A stretch of DNA of 64,000 nucleotides from Anoplopoma fimbria (lineage: Eukaryota; Chordata; Actinopteri; Perciformes; Anoplopomatidae), in the NCBI RefSeq assembly GCF_027596085.1, contig NC_072450.1:28251223-28315222 (forward strand). The letters run 5' to 3'. Below, one piece after another: positions 22,936-35,884 of the stretch (the stretch's first letter is position 1; every line of letters begins with the position of its first letter). Made by a program: the position numbers and the translations under genes. The notes below the pieces were generated by a model. It made no database searches and was not told the DNA's origin. It saw only the letters and a program-made list of their open reading frames with translations.

Positions 22936-23589
22936 TTCTGTAGTATACAATCCTATAGTCCAAATACTGTCCACATTCCTAAATGAACAAGATTTCAATA
23001 GCCGATAGGAAGGAGAAGTGAGGAGAGGGGTTTTGTTGCAAACTATTAGCTTATCTTAACAGTAGATAACTTTATATTTTAAAGAGAAATATCCTTGCTC
23101 ATTATTTATTACTCCACAACCTTTTTGACAGGAGACAAAATCTTTCACTAAATGGGTGTATCAAACAAGGAATATTTACGCTTTCTGCGGTCTAGACGTT
23201 CTGATGTACTTTTAAAGCAGTATGATTTATCTGGTGTTTTTTTTTCCTGCAATAAAATCCTCTACCTCTGGGAAAACACTGTGTTTTGCGTCTGGTTCCT
23301 CTCACACCATTCAGATCAAACATCTCCACTGAGGAAGACAAACTATCCTGACTGCGGAAAGAGTGCTGACACCTTGTACGGAAATGTTTCACTCAAATCA
23401 AAGTGATAATTTGTGTCTTAAAACGTACCTTCTGTTGCCCATAAAAAAGGAAACATAAGAATTCAGCTGATGTTTGCTTGTAAATGCTGGGTCGTACACG
23501 CTCAGTCACCATACACTTACATCTAAATTCAAGAGTACTAGAAATAAATGATCGTGCTAAGAATAATGCAAACAATTCAGGCCTGTCAG

Positions 23590-23890
23590 CAGCTCTTCGA
23601 GGCTATGAGCAAAGCGTCGCTTTGAGTTTAATGCCAACTTGCTCACAATGGAAATGCTAACATGCATTCTTAGTTTATCACCTTAGTTAGCGTGCTAACA
23701 TTTGTAAAGTAGCCCAAAATACAGCTCAGGCTGATGGTAGTGTCATAAGTTTTGCACACATTTGGTCATAAACGAGGATTGGACAATTAGAATTCTGGTG
23801 GTGCTTGATGAAAAGTCAGAGGATCATGAAAGTTGTGATGATTCACCCCAAGGGGAGCATGAACGCATGCACCACATTTAGTGATCAAAC
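23590..23890 (+). repeat. Old fish dispersed repeat (GCTAACATG family)
   Basis: Words such as gctcacaatg, atgctaacatgc, cagctcaggctgatgg, tttggtcataaacgag and gatgaaaagtcagaggatca occur in the order seen in a very common fish dispersed repeat (recognised from memory). It is diverged and has gaps. Confidence 0.75.
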
Positions 23891-23939
23891 CATCATCCTG
23901 ACTATTAAAGGAATATATATAGATTTTTACTATGGTAAA

Positions 23940-24310
23940 TTAATATAAAATAAAATGTGTTGTGCAGAGCTTCTGTAAGAGTTCCATTTGTGATGGATAC
24001 TTTAGATACATTTCAAAAGCAGTGAATGCTCACGTCAAATGTTTTGCAAGTGTAGGGTCTGTGGAGCAATGTAAATGCAAAGCGAAGGAATATGAAAAAA
24101 AATCAGCAATGAGAGGACAAGAAAACGGGGAAAAAGGCAAACCAGCAGCTGAATTTGAAATGTTGTCCCCAGGATGAGCGCTTTTTACTGTTAATGGAGA
24201 AATAGAGTGCGTGGCATATTTAATGGGTTTTGTTTTTATTGTACAGCACTGAATAATTAACTGGGAAGCAGCATGTCACATAGATTTATCTTTTAATTAA
24301 AATAACGTGG
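23940..24310. other. AT-rich candidate regulatory block
   Basis: Several TAATTA/ATTAA cores, for example gaataattaactggg near 24,251 and ttttaattaaaataac near 24,291. It is not repetitive. Conservation is untested. Confidence 0.25.
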
Positions 24311-24359
24311 TTCACGCATATTTGAGTGGTAGTCCAAATAAATGCAATATCCAAATTTA

Positions 24360-24660
24360 TGTTTTGTTTATCTTCCTGTTAATTATCCGGAGATTGTTCA
24401 CTGTACAGCCCTTCATATTCCCTCTCTCTGCATCTGCCTCAACCCCTCTCTCACCCCCCTTCTTTCTCCAAGTAATAACCAGTCAGGTTTTATTAATTTA
24501 TGGATAATTGTGGCTACATGAATAAGGTGCGTGGCATGAAAGCAGCTCATTCTCATAAAGTGAGATGAATGTGTCAGGCTGGCTGATGCCTCCACATGAC
24601 AGCAATAAAGAGAGGAACATTTATTTGTCCTTGTCTCTAGAATCAGACTAATTTCCAATA
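24360..24660. other. Candidate conserved element with a pyrimidine tract
   Basis: A unique stretch with gtggctacatgaataagg near 24,511 and little low complexity apart from a CT tract near 24,420-24,470. It looks like intronic regulatory DNA. Confidence 0.25.
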
Positions 24661-24794
24661 TCTTCCCATTAGAGCTGAGACAATTGAAAACAACTAGGGA
24701 CTCCTCGGATGCATGTTACATGCAGAGAAATTACACCATAAAAGGACAAAGACAACAAAGATTTACATTCATTAACATGCATGAGATATTTCAT

Positions 24795-24915
24795 GGCCAT
24801 CTATCTAATAATTGTTAAGCTATTTCTTTCTGAAACGCCTTGAAAGTGTGGCAGTTGGCCAAATAGACCTCTGCACAACCAACAGTTGCTGAGATATTTC
24901 CGTCCAAAGTGGTAG
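24795..24915 (+). repeat. 3' part of an old dispersed repeat
   Basis: Contains ccatctatctaataattgtt, then ttgctgagatatttc and ccaaagtggtagacc. These are words I know from the downstream end of the GCTAACATG-type repeat. It is detached from the 23.6-kb fragment. Confidence 0.6.
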
Positions 24916-26510
24916 ACCAAACAACAGAAATAGAATGAAAACGTAAGGAGAGACTTTACTACAACTCCCAAGGGGCATTTTAGTAGGGGAAATCAGATCA
25001 CCTAGCTTAACATGTGGTTGTGTTCTCTGTTAATTGCAAGCGGAATCCTAAGATTACAAGTTGCTGTATTGCATATTTACCACGGATAAATGTCAACCAC
25101 GCACACAGAATTGCCGACTAAAGTTATTTTCACCTTTACCCTCCAGCAAACGAAAGAAAGTTTCAAGTTGTATCGCTACATATCAAGAAGTTAACTTATA
25201 TCCTCAATTAGCTGCATGAAGATGACATGTTGCAACACAATTTGTCCGTAATACACTTTCCAGTGTCGATGGATACACTACTTTATTTTTTCAATTTTAT
25301 AATTCTATAAAAGTGTATTATTATTGTATGATTATACATGAGCATGTTAAGACAGGTGCTTTTATTTGAAACAGACATGTATATATTCTGCCTCAGTCGA
25401 TTACTTTTTGGTACAAGAGGTGTTCTACAGACCAACTGACTGACATTTCTTTGTGCTAAAGCTCTGAGGTAGGATGTTCTTTTTATCATACCAAGTGTGT
25501 TGTGTTAAATGTTGTTAAATAGTTAGTAAGTATAAAAAGTATACAATATATTTTAAATTGTGTGGCCTTTTTAGCGACGTTATGAACTTGTTGAAAATTC
25601 ATGAAATTATGATACTTGATAGTCTGTAATAGATGTTGACATCTAGTCATCATTCATCAATCTACACTTTCCGAATATAACATTGTCTTCTGAAGCTAAA
25701 ATTGCAGCCCATTTAAGGAGCTCATTTGTCTTCTTTGTTGGTTCTCATAGAAAAAAACAAAGGGTGTTGGGACTGGAGCAGACTGGATGGAGACGAGGAA
25801 ATCACAATGAGGAGCAGTGCACCGGAGAAATACTACCGTCTATACACTGCTAGTAACTGCAACAGTCAAATGAAATTATTTTTATATTTCAATTATTATG
25901 TGTCTGTAATGTGGTTTTTATTGTGTTTCCATCCTCTGGAAAATGCTTGACGAGGCTCATCAGAAGCAGCTTAGCTCCCTCCGAGATGAGTTTGATGCAG
26001 GACTAACTCACAGAATAAGCAAATTTCAATTAAGCAAACTATTAATTAATTATCAAACCACTTGACTACCTGGACATGCATGTTTTATTCATTTTATTAT
26101 TGTATGTTCGTGTTACCTTTGTTCCCAAATGAATGGACTGACAGACAGTTAAGGTGTCCCTTTTATCATTGAGTCATTTATGACTTAAAGGGCGTTAAAT
26201 GAAGTTGAACTCCTTGTCATCACTACACAAGTGACATTGTGATAACATGATCAGATTACCACTTTATGAGCCAATATGTCTACATGTGTTTTTTGTTGTA
26301 CAAGGTTTATCTTTTGTTGTGGAAAACTGATGCAAATGTCTGTTTAAAATGTGGTGAACCAGCCTCTGTTTTTGGAACATGTAAGACTTTATATGTTTTT
26401 TAAAGGTCTTTGTTTTTCTGTCCAGGCTGCTGAATGAACAAAGGGATTTTAAGGGCCTGGAGGAGATGAGAAATGGAACGCATGAAACAAACATTTGGTA
26501 TCTATCAAAT
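24916..26510. other. AT-rich non-coding, nothing specific seen
   Basis: No supported exon, RNA gene or repeat. A short open frame at about 25.7-25.95 kb shows no domain. Confidence 0.45.
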
Positions 26511-27740
26511 CAACTAGTAGTAGTAGTAGTTGTTGTAGTAAAAAATGTAGGCTTTTAAAGTTGTTTTGCAGTTGTATAGTATATTAAAAAAGTAATAAAA
26601 GTCATAATATAATACATTGAAAAAGATAATAGCATTGAATATCATATAACATTGTATGAAAATATATATATATAAAGTCTTAGTATAGTATTTCAAAATA
26701 AAAAAAAATGTCAAATGGTCATTCTATAGGATGTTGAAAATAGCATAATATGTCAGAAAATTTATCATATAGTACGTCGAAAAACCGTCATGAAAAGTCA
26801 TACTGTAGTATGGCGAAAAAGGTAAAACTATAGTATGACAAAAATGATCATAAAACAGTCATAGTACAATATGTCAAAAACACCTCATAAAAACCCACAT
26901 AAGATTGTGTCAAAAGTAAAAAAAATCATAGTATAGTATAAAAGTATTGGTACAGCATTTAGAAATTTATTTTATTATTGTAATTGAAAAAAAGTCATAA
27001 GAATTAATTATATAGCTTGTCAAAAAAGTCATACTGTATAATGTCGAAAAAGTGCACAACAAAATGCATAGTATTGTTTGTCGAAGAATGGTTATAGAAT
27101 CGCAGGATGAAAAAAGTAATAGTATTTAATGTAAAACAACTGATCGTATGCCGAATAAAGTGATAAAATAGCCAAATGTCGAAAAAAGTAATGAAAAACT
27201 CATAGTATAGTTTTTCGCATATTGACATGAAAAACTCATGGTATAGAATGCCAAATAATTGATAGTATAGTGTGTCAACAATAACAATACAACATTTAAA
27301 GTATAGTACGTCGAAAAAGTAATATTATAGTAAAATAGCCATAAAAAGTCATGTTAAAGTATTTTAGCTAGTTGTAGTTAATAAGTGTTGTATTTCGAAA
27401 AAAGTCATAATATAGTAAATGTGTCATTAAAAAGGTGTAATAATAATTTTGGAAAAAGTCATAGCATAGAATGCCGAAAAAGGCATAGTATAGCATGGAA
27501 ACACACCGACCAGTTGTATTTGTTGTAAATAATCTCACGTGATGCTATCAAGCCAATCTAACATGTGTATTCCAAAAAGCATTGCAAACACACACGGGAG
27601 AGACAATTAGGTGAGTCAGAGAATTTTCACATTACGTGCTCCAAAAAAAGGAAAGTCGACATTGTTGAATTTTAATTGAAAACCCCTGGTAGAGTACATC
27701 AAAAAAAGTCATGATACAGTGTGTTGAAAAAGTCATTTAG
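26510..27740. repeat. Degenerate satellite with GTCATAGTATAG / GTCGAAAAA words
   Basis: About 1.2 kb in which agtcata, gtatagtatg, tgtcgaaaaa and aaaagtcat recur at irregular 20-45-base intervals, with many variants. It starts with a short (TAG)n run at 26,515-26,530. The block at 27,490-27,680 is less repetitive, and repeat words resume after it. Confidence 0.8.
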
Positions 27741-27989
27741 AAATGGAAGTATAGCAAGTCAAAAAAAGGTACATTTGTTCACTAAATGTCATGCACAGCT
27801 ACTTCCTCTCCTTTCTGATTCAAAAGATAAATGGACTTATTGGTTGAGATATATTTTTACACATTCAAACATTTTAAATCATTGTTCAGCACATTTTAAC
27901 ACATTCACACATTTAAATGTAGTCACAGAAAATGTGTTCACATATTCAGATATGGTGATACACAGATGCGATAGGATAACTGTACGCGC

Positions 27990-27991
<2 letters not shown>

Positions 27992-28020
<29 letters not shown>
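27992..28020 (+). repeat. Short (CA)n microsatellite
   Basis: A CA array of about 29 bases followed by interrupted CA-rich DNA. Confidence 0.95.
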
Positions 28021-28023
<3 letters not shown>

Positions 28024-30420
28024 CATACACGCACACACATGAACTGCACTCATAAGAAAGGAAATGTATGCCAGTCCACATGTGTTCAAAGAGACAAACA
28101 TCATCATACACTATAACTAGAACACACATGAACTCATATAAACAGTCACATACGCGCATACATTCACGTTGTCAAGACAAACATGAATGGTTCTACATAG
28201 AAACATTTTTTTTCTCTCCAGTGTTCCATTACAGAGTGTTTGACATATGGCCCGGAGCAGTGTACGTGGTCATGTGTCTCCATCAGTGAGCGTTAGACAG
28301 CAGATCACTCATATTCAAAAACAAAGAGCCCCGGCCATCGCCTCATGTCTCAGCGCTTTGAACGGCTTCCTCTGCCATTTCCTGTCCAACCAATCGGGGG
28401 TCAGGAGAGGTCAACGTGAGGTAACCTGAGTGTGTGAGAACAAGAGAGGCAGCCTGTTTTTCATGCCAGGGCTCAAATGTTTGTCGTGCAGATCTGAGTG
28501 AACGCTTCCGTGTAATGACTTCAGCCTCTGCAAAAATACAATTTCTGAATAATTATAGGATGGAGGATAATGGCGGTTTATTTAACTTGGAAATTATTTT
28601 GGTAGTCTGATCATTAGTAGTAGTTATGATAAAGTATTCCACGAAGTAATTGCTGAAATCTGGAAACACGGCAACATTGATAAAACAAATCCAACGGGGC
28701 AAGAAATGAAGTTGGTAAGATGATCAGACAGGTTGTACACAAGCCAACAGTTTAACCAGAATATCTGAACCCCTTTATTTAAAACCGCTTCAATTTAAGT
28801 GTCGGCTGTAATCCTTCACTGTTATGGGTTTAAAGTTTAGCATATAAATATCAGAAAAATACGAGAGTCAGTGATTCGACTACATCAATACACAAACATA
28901 GAGCGACCCAAATTGTGATTGAGGGTTTTTTTTTTGGGCCAGTATTCAGTATTTGGATTATAATTTGGGGAAATAATAAAAGAAATGTAGACATTTTTAT
29001 TATAAAAGAAGTGCAAAATGAACATCCACATTCTGAATCAAATTATTTTTGGTTTTCAATAATCAATGTTCAAGTCTATACCAAAGTTGTAATAAACCAG
29101 AATTATACTTTAATGAATGCCTTCTATTTCAGAGAAGAATCCTTTTTTGTATATTCCAAGACACATAAATAATCTGCCAATCATATTATGCCTGTAATTT
29201 ACTGAACCAGAGAAAACATGGACTTTCTTTTGTATTGTGTTCTAAACTGTTCCAAATGGGTCTTAGAATGCTGTTGATTTATGTGAGGCTGGAGCTGATA
29301 TTTATCCCAAACAAATCAAAACATTTTTAGACAAAAACTGCTCCAGCTGTGTGACCGCATCACGTCTCATGTAAACGAGGCAGAGCAATCGCTTATTTGA
29401 TCAAATGTTTCACAAAGTATTAGACAAGCCAGCTAAGGAATAGGGAATACATCGATATATACGTGCTTTTGCATCTCCAATCCATGACAAATATTCTGTA
29501 CTGCTAGGAGGGTGAGGAAAGGCAGAGCAGCCTTGGTCTCCTTCCCTCAGTGGCTCAGAGTTTAATGGCCACTGTGAAACAATCACCAGTAAAAACCAGG
29601 AAATAAAATCCACAAGCTGTTAAAATGTCTGGGCTACATGTAAAAAGTAAAGCTGGTTCATTTTTACTGACACCCTGTCCATTTGATTACTGAGGTGATG
29701 TGTTACGGTATTTGGCCGTGCTTTCTGAGGTACTGCTCTGTGTCTTCTGCAATTCTTGGAGTTTGGTGCGTGGTCGCTCCAGACTGTGATTGACAGCTGA
29801 ACGCCCAGTTAAAATCAGGATTTTAAACTGATTTGATCGAAGTTTCAGTCAACAGTTTTGCAGTCAGTTTAGATCTTCGCTAAAATGAAAACCTGAGAAA
29901 CATTGAACTGGTTAATGTGGACATGGCGCAGTGGTGGCCATCAGTGATATCCTCCAAAGCAGTCATCTATGCCTCAAGCTCCCCATGTTTGAAAGAAATG
30001 CAGCAAAAGTGCAGGTTTTTATGCCCCTATGCTAGATAAAACATGATAAAAAGCCTTCTTGGGGAGAGTTTCCCAGGGACTCACTTTTTTAAAACTAAAA
30101 ACCGTTGCGACCAAATTAACAATGGACCTTATCTATAAATCAGAGAAGAGCAAATTTATAAACGGCCCTGACCTTTTGTTTTCTGCATCACTTGAAATCA
30201 TCTTGAATAGGTAAACAAGTCATTCAGAAGAGAAATGACTTTGTTACAAATAGTTTGTTTTATGTGGTATTGAAATCATAAACACTTTATAAATGCGGCA
30301 AAAAAAATGCATTTAGGCAACGTGAAAAGGCTACTCGTTCTTCCTCTCATCAGTTGTACATTTAGGTGGAGTAAAGAGGTTTTGTGTACGCAAATCTTTT
30401 ATATTAGATTCAATTATGCA
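28021..30420. other. Non-coding, nothing specific seen
   Basis: AT-rich unique sequence. I see no exon with splice sites and no confident repeat. Confidence 0.45.
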
Positions 30421-30424
30421 ACAA

Positions 30425-30790
30425 TTATCAGAACAATATGAACATTAAGGCTCCCTCATGTGGCTTAAAGGTGTACTGCAGATATATATGTTTAATAAAA
30501 GACAATGGAATAAATTCTGCTGCACCTGAAGGCAGCAATAGTGTAACATGTACCCTGTGGTGTTTTTGACCACCAGTAGCTCTTTGGAGCATGAAGGTGA
30601 TGCAATGCACACTCTTGCAGATCATTTCACTCTACTCTGCTGATTAGCAATGAGCCAGTGACGAAAAGAAGAAGACTGCTAGCAGCCAATCTTGGATGGA
30701 AATAATTCCACGTTGAAAAGAGAAAAGAGAAAAATCATCAGCTTTAGAAATGTTTTATGAGAAAGGAAACATATTAAAAACGTAAACACA
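30425..30790 (+). repeat. Probable dispersed repeat
   Basis: Shares gaagaagactg-tagcagc and tggatg words with 19,610-19,640. 'gtttttgaccaccagtagc' near 30,563 is close to 'gtttttgaccactagtagc' at 49,519-49,537. Boundaries are unclear. Confidence 0.5.
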
Positions 30791-31858
30791 TACACACAGT
30801 GGCTCCTTGCAATAGCCTCCTTGCTGGTTGGAAATACGTAACCATGGTAACACTTGCCATCCTATTGCGACCAAACGATGATTTGCGAGGTCTGAAAATA
30901 TTTTACGCCAATTCGAAGACTTATTTCTAATAACTGTCGGCCACTGTTGTCTGTTATGAACAATTTACTGTATTTCACTATGCAATTCAGGTTCTACTCG
31001 TTTCATACTAAGGTTTCAGAAAATCCCCAACATCTCCCAATCTTTTCAAGCTTAGTAAGCATTTTACTAAGTTATTTCAGACTCAGACAATATGTTTTTA
31101 AGTAAGAAACACTGAATAAAGAAGATAACTCCTGTTTGTTGACAAGAAAACTTTTCAGGCCATCTTTATTTTGAAAGGTCACAGTAAAGGTGATCAATGA
31201 GATATGATGGAATTATAATCTGTGTAAAGCCACTTTGCCAGACATTTTATTTTAAAACTCTGTTTGTGTCTGTTGTGCTTGACTTGCTGCCCACTGGTTG
31301 ACCGGTCCACCAGGGAAAAACCTCCTGCTGCTCCAGATGGCCACTTCCTGTTACTGTGCATTCAGTCACAATCTACTATGAGGTACGGGAGTGATACAGA
31401 GGTTTTTTCTTTTCTTCTTGACACTCCGTTTAGCAGGAATGTAGTCGATCTCATGTCCTCTGAATCTAGCTCCTCATCAGTTGTGTTAATTGGGGGTGTG
31501 ATGTCACTCCCTTTTTGTTTTGCAGTCTTGTCAATCAGCTCGTGTGCATCAATCACCTGCCACCTCCAGCCATCACCTGACCCTGCTCCACCTCCTTCTC
31601 GCTGACACCTTCGAGTGTGTATATATATATGGCCTCTTTTTTTTTTCCTCCATCATAATTAAACAAGTTTGCGCCTTTCTTCCAGGTCCATTAGCAGGGC
31701 CCACAGCACTGCTTAGGAAACGGTCATTATTGCAGGCAGAAATAGGAACATAAATATACTGTTAATGAAAATGTCAATTAGCAGTCCACTGTATTAGAAG
31801 GGGGCTGATAGTGCCACCACTGCAAATTTAAGCATCCAACATGCTCGGCAGGGTGCTT
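30791..31858. other. Non-coding with overlapping chance ORFs near 31.3-31.6 kb
   Basis: Frames of 113 codons (+) and 64 codons (-) overlap at 31,264-31,605. Neither has an ATG-plus-splice structure or a known domain. The DNA at 31,650-31,800 is AT-rich and complex and may be regulatory. Confidence 0.3.
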
Positions 31859-31876
31859 CACACACACACACACACA

Positions 31877-31953
<77 letters not shown>
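31859..31953 (+). repeat. (CA)n microsatellite with one phase break
   Basis: A CA array of about 95 bases with a CC break at 31,883-31,884. Confidence 0.98.
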
Positions 31954-31954
<1 letters not shown>

Positions 31955-32384
31955 CATGTGCATGCATTTACAAACTGTGAAGACATACAGCACAATTTAA
32001 TACCGTAATGCCATACCCGTGTACTTTAATTGAGCAAAACCTAAAACTAAAACATAACATAAGACTCTTATAATCTGATATCAAGTACCGACTTTTTTCC
32101 CCCCAGTAATATTTGTGTATAAAAATATTTAAGTTAATCACAGATGAAAATTAGAAATAAGACCAAAAAAGTAATGTTTATAAAAAAAAAAATGAGAAAA
32201 AAATGTTCCCCTCGTTAGTCTGTTAGTTTCATCCTTAAGCTGTTTCGTCTCTGGAACCCCTGGGTTTGACGAGTTGTTTTTATTTTTTTATTCACATATT
32301 TGGATCATTAATCAAATGGCGGCGTGGAGGGAGGGCAAGCAGAGGGGGATGGATGCGATCCATATAGCATATCTTCTTCAGGGC

Positions 32385-32385
<1 letters not shown>

Positions 32386-32423
<38 letters not shown>
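32386..32423 (+). repeat. (TG)n microsatellite
   Basis: A pure TG array of 38 bases. Confidence 0.97.
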
Positions 32424-32424
<1 letters not shown>

Positions 32425-32565
32425 ACATGTTGCAAGATCAATCTAAAAGTCCTCTGCAACAGCCACTTCAGACCCTGGGCGCAGTCACAAAAAAATGATT
32501 ACCATTACACTCCCACCCTCCCCGCACCTACCGCTCTCACAGACGATGAGGGGAAATAAATGTTG

Positions 32566-32566
<1 letters not shown>

Positions 32567-32599
<33 letters not shown>
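32567..32599 (+). repeat. (CA)n microsatellite
   Basis: A pure CA array of 33 bases, in inverse orientation to the TG array 143 bases upstream. Confidence 0.97.
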
Positions 32600-32606
<7 letters not shown>

Positions 32607-32639
32607 CTCACAAATATACCAATGGCTGCAGCGCTAGAA

Positions 32640-33010
32640 ATGACAGAAATAAAAAAGACGGATTCTCACCTAAACGTCAATATGAGGGGGATGTATTAAA
32701 AGTGCATTTGAAATTCTTAGCAGCGTTCCACTTCATTTCTAAATGTCTGGGTCTCGCACCCTTAAAAGCGGAGGGAGATAAATCAAGTTTGTTGCTCGAG
32801 CCGAGACCCCTATAAAAATAAATAGATGAACGCTGGTCACCTCGGAGCCATTTTTTAAAATGTCCCCCTAGCTGCACTGTATCCATAATTATGATTTTGA
32901 TTGTCTGCGACCACATCCTCCAAGATCAAATGTGAAGCGGAATAACAGCAACGCAGATGAAGAGATTTATTTGTCATCTGCTGTGGCTAAGGTTGTGCAT
33001 GACAAACAGA
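32640..33010. promoter_or_regulatory. Candidate conserved non-coding element
   Basis: Complex unique sequence with atccataattatgatttt near 32,880, ctccaagatcaaatgtg near 32,918 and tcatctgctgtggctaagg near 32,974. Frames cross it but are short on both strands. Confidence 0.35.
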
Positions 33011-33689
33011 TAGCTAATACCTTGGGGTATAAAAGTGCTGTTGCTTAGGCGTCAGTCTAGTGCCTGGTGTTCGTTGGAGAATACCGGCCTATAACAAACA
33101 CTAGACGTTGTATACAGAAAGATGTTCTAGATGTTTGGACAAGGTTTGTCCGATTAAAACCTCATCATAATATAGATATTGTAAGCTGCCATTCAAAGTA
33201 CTTGCATTTGGTGAGTTACGAGAGAGGAGTGTCAATAGTTATGTCCTGGATGGACATGAATCTTGGGCATTTCAGTCCCTCAGGGTGTTCATAATGTTTG
33301 CTAGGGGAAACATGGTAAAAATCCAAACTCATTGTATACGAGGCAATGTTCATAGTGACCATCTAGGTCCAGTACACTTGTCTCTGACAAGAAATGTCTT
33401 TCATTAATGCACAGTAGCTACGCAGAATGCAGCCGGTGAAAAAAGGAAAGCTCATCAAGGTTTGTATGGCCTTTAAGTAAAGTGACATTTTGTTTACGTG
33501 TTTACTGTAACTTTGCACCTGCATGGTGTTAACTGTTTTTTATCCACCTGGGTACTGTATCAGGAAGCAAATTCAACTTTGTCTGAGTCTCTTTGGGTTA
33601 CATGGATTTACTGATCCTGTTAACCGGTATCACATATATAACATGGTTACAAACTGGCTCTGTCATCTCTTAGTTCTAATGTCCAGCTA

Positions 33690-34165
33690 TGAACAAACTA
33701 AATCTTTCTAATGGCCCGAAGGGGGCGACAACACTTTGATTCAGAAGTTTCTACCATGGCGACCTGTCAATCAGGATAGAAAAAAAATTGTGTTCATCCT
33801 TCGATTGTACTAATATAAATTCCGAGAAGTTGGCTTTTCATTTTTTTCCCCAGTGAATTAGTTTTAAGGACGTTTTTGCCTAGCCAAAGTTAGCAAACCC
33901 AATTAATGACACAGATGACGGGAATTACGTCAATACGCAATAACGCACCTATGCAATTGTGCATCAGCTAGCGCTGGCCAGTAACTTAGTGTTTGCTTTG
34001 CTAACGAACTTCACTACACTCCAGCTCCAACCTCTAGTCCAAATATGGTCTCTTCTGGCTCCAGAAAAACAAGATGGCGACGGCCAAAACGCCAAAGTCG
34101 AGGCATCAAAATGGAGTGACATCACAGTGGTTACGTCCACTTCTGTTGTTATACGATAGATGCTG
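33690..34165 (+). repeat. Dispersed repeat family A, copy 1 (diverged)
   Basis: Opens with tctaatggcccgaagggggc and closes with aagatggcgacggccaaaac, then a tail ending tggttacgtccacttctg. The ends match the other copies, while the middle is largely different. It is probably a decayed or composite member. Confidence 0.55.
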
Positions 34166-35355
34166 TTTGCATGCACTTGCCTATAGGGACTTAATACCTG
34201 AATTGATTTAAAGATTGATTAAAGATTGTAATTTTTAATATATTTTTAAATATTTTTACATTTGAATATGATATTTTTTATTGTAGTGTACAATATGCAT
34301 TACAATATGCATTTACTAATGTTACATATTATATGTCATATCTGTTTTAGAGAATCTTCCACCTTTCTAAGGAATAAAGTCCTTTCATACATTTTTTTCA
34401 GTTTCCATTAAAGAATGTCAGTGTTTGCCATCATAAGCTCTTACCAACACCTAAAATAAACGCCCCCCACACACACACTAACATCCCAGAATATATACAC
34501 ACACCCAAACACACACAGGCAAATCTTCACTTAGTCTCTGAATCAGAACGCCCATCTTTATTTTGATAGCTGTCATTTCAACACGAAATTCTCCTCTGCT
34601 GCTGGGGGAAATAAAAGAGTTGGTGGTAATGGAGGATAATTACACATCTCTCTTTCTCTCTCTCTCTCTCTGTCTCGCTCTGCGTCTCTCTCTTGTTTTT
34701 CCTCTGGTGCCGCATCGCACAGGATGGATGCCAGTGAAGTCGCAAACTGCAGCATTCAGGCCCATTACATCTGCAATGAGTGGAGATGCAAGCAACATCT
34801 GGTGTCTAAGCTGTGATAGAGAGCTGTGCCTCTTTAATAGATATCTGGAGGCAACACATGAGTGGGAAATCACGTCTCAACATTAACTCTTCAAAGCCCA
34901 CTTAAAGGCACAGGGTGGGGAGTCTGAGAGGTGTGGGGAGAACGGGATGAATAAAGCAGTGGGCAAAGATGTTTAAAAGAGGAAGAGGAGGGAGGGGATA
35001 ATGGGAGGAAGGGAGCTGTTTGGCATAAAAGTGGATGACTTGAAAAAAGGATGATACAAGTATAGGACGGGAGTCATAAGGGCCTAGAAAGAAAGTGAGA
35101 GATAGGAAGACATAGAGGAGAACAATGATAGAAATGAGAAAGAAAGCAAATATAGGAGGGAGTCATCAAGTAAAAGAGGTCAATTTAGCATGTTGGTGAC
35201 ACCTTAACGGCAACTGTTTTATAACCGATCACAATCATGTACCACAATGTCATTAAAGTGCACACTCATGTCCACCAATGTGCCAATCTGACATGTTTTA
35301 TGCAAACAGAACAGCAAAGGGAAGAGAAAGGAAAAGCTGTACAGATGTGTTAAAA
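34166..35355. other. Non-coding; CT-rich tract and purine-rich stretch
   Basis: A (CT)n-like tract lies at about 34,646-34,695, with purine-rich DNA at 34,960-35,160. Unique DNA at 34,730-34,890 shows no supported exon. Confidence 0.4.
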
Positions 35356-35359
35356 CCAG

Positions 35360-35880
35360 GCAGCAACCTCAGAGTCTGAAAAGTGAAGCCAATGTGGAAG
35401 TGTTTTAACTTGCCTTCTTTCTAATGGCCATCAGGGGGCGACTCATATGATTGAGGAATAAGACGTAGAGAAGTCTAGGAGAAAATTACTCTACGTCTCT
35501 CTTGATTTATTCCCTCAGTAAACATTGTAAACATGAGTTTATGGTTTCAATCTCTAGTTTCAAGTCTTCTTCAATAGAGCATGATGTTCATTTAGTAAGT
35601 TATGGTCCATTTAGAGTCAAATAGACCATAAAGCAGGGTATGCTTTAGGGCGGGGCTACCTTGGGATTGACAGGTTGCTACCACTGCATTGTCCGGTCTG
35701 GGAGTTGTCCGTGTTTAGGTCTTTGAACTTGAACCCTTTCACAGTGTGATTTCAGTTATTGAAAGGTAATTGTAACATTATGGTCGCCTAAAAATATCTT
35801 GTTCAGTGTTTGGTTGTACTAAGCGCCCCCCTCTCTTGACACAAAAAATCCAAGATGGCGAAGGCCGAAATGCAAAAAGC
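35360..35880 (+). repeat. Dispersed repeat family A, copy 2
   Basis: Shares with the 52.4-kb copy, in order: ggcaacct/gcagcaacct, agtgaagc, gaagtgtttt, cagggggcgact, agtctaggagaaaat, cctcagtaaacattgtaaac, atgagtttatggt, gcatgatgttcattta, tatgctttagggcggg and gattgacaggt. It ends at a ccaagatggcgaaggccgaa word. Each copy contains a CTCF-core-like agggggcga. Confidence 0.8.
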
Positions 35881-35884
35881 ATTT

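Noticed and set aside
31264..31605. Overlapping frames on both strands as a small gene
   Set aside because: No domain, and no start/splice logic on either strand.
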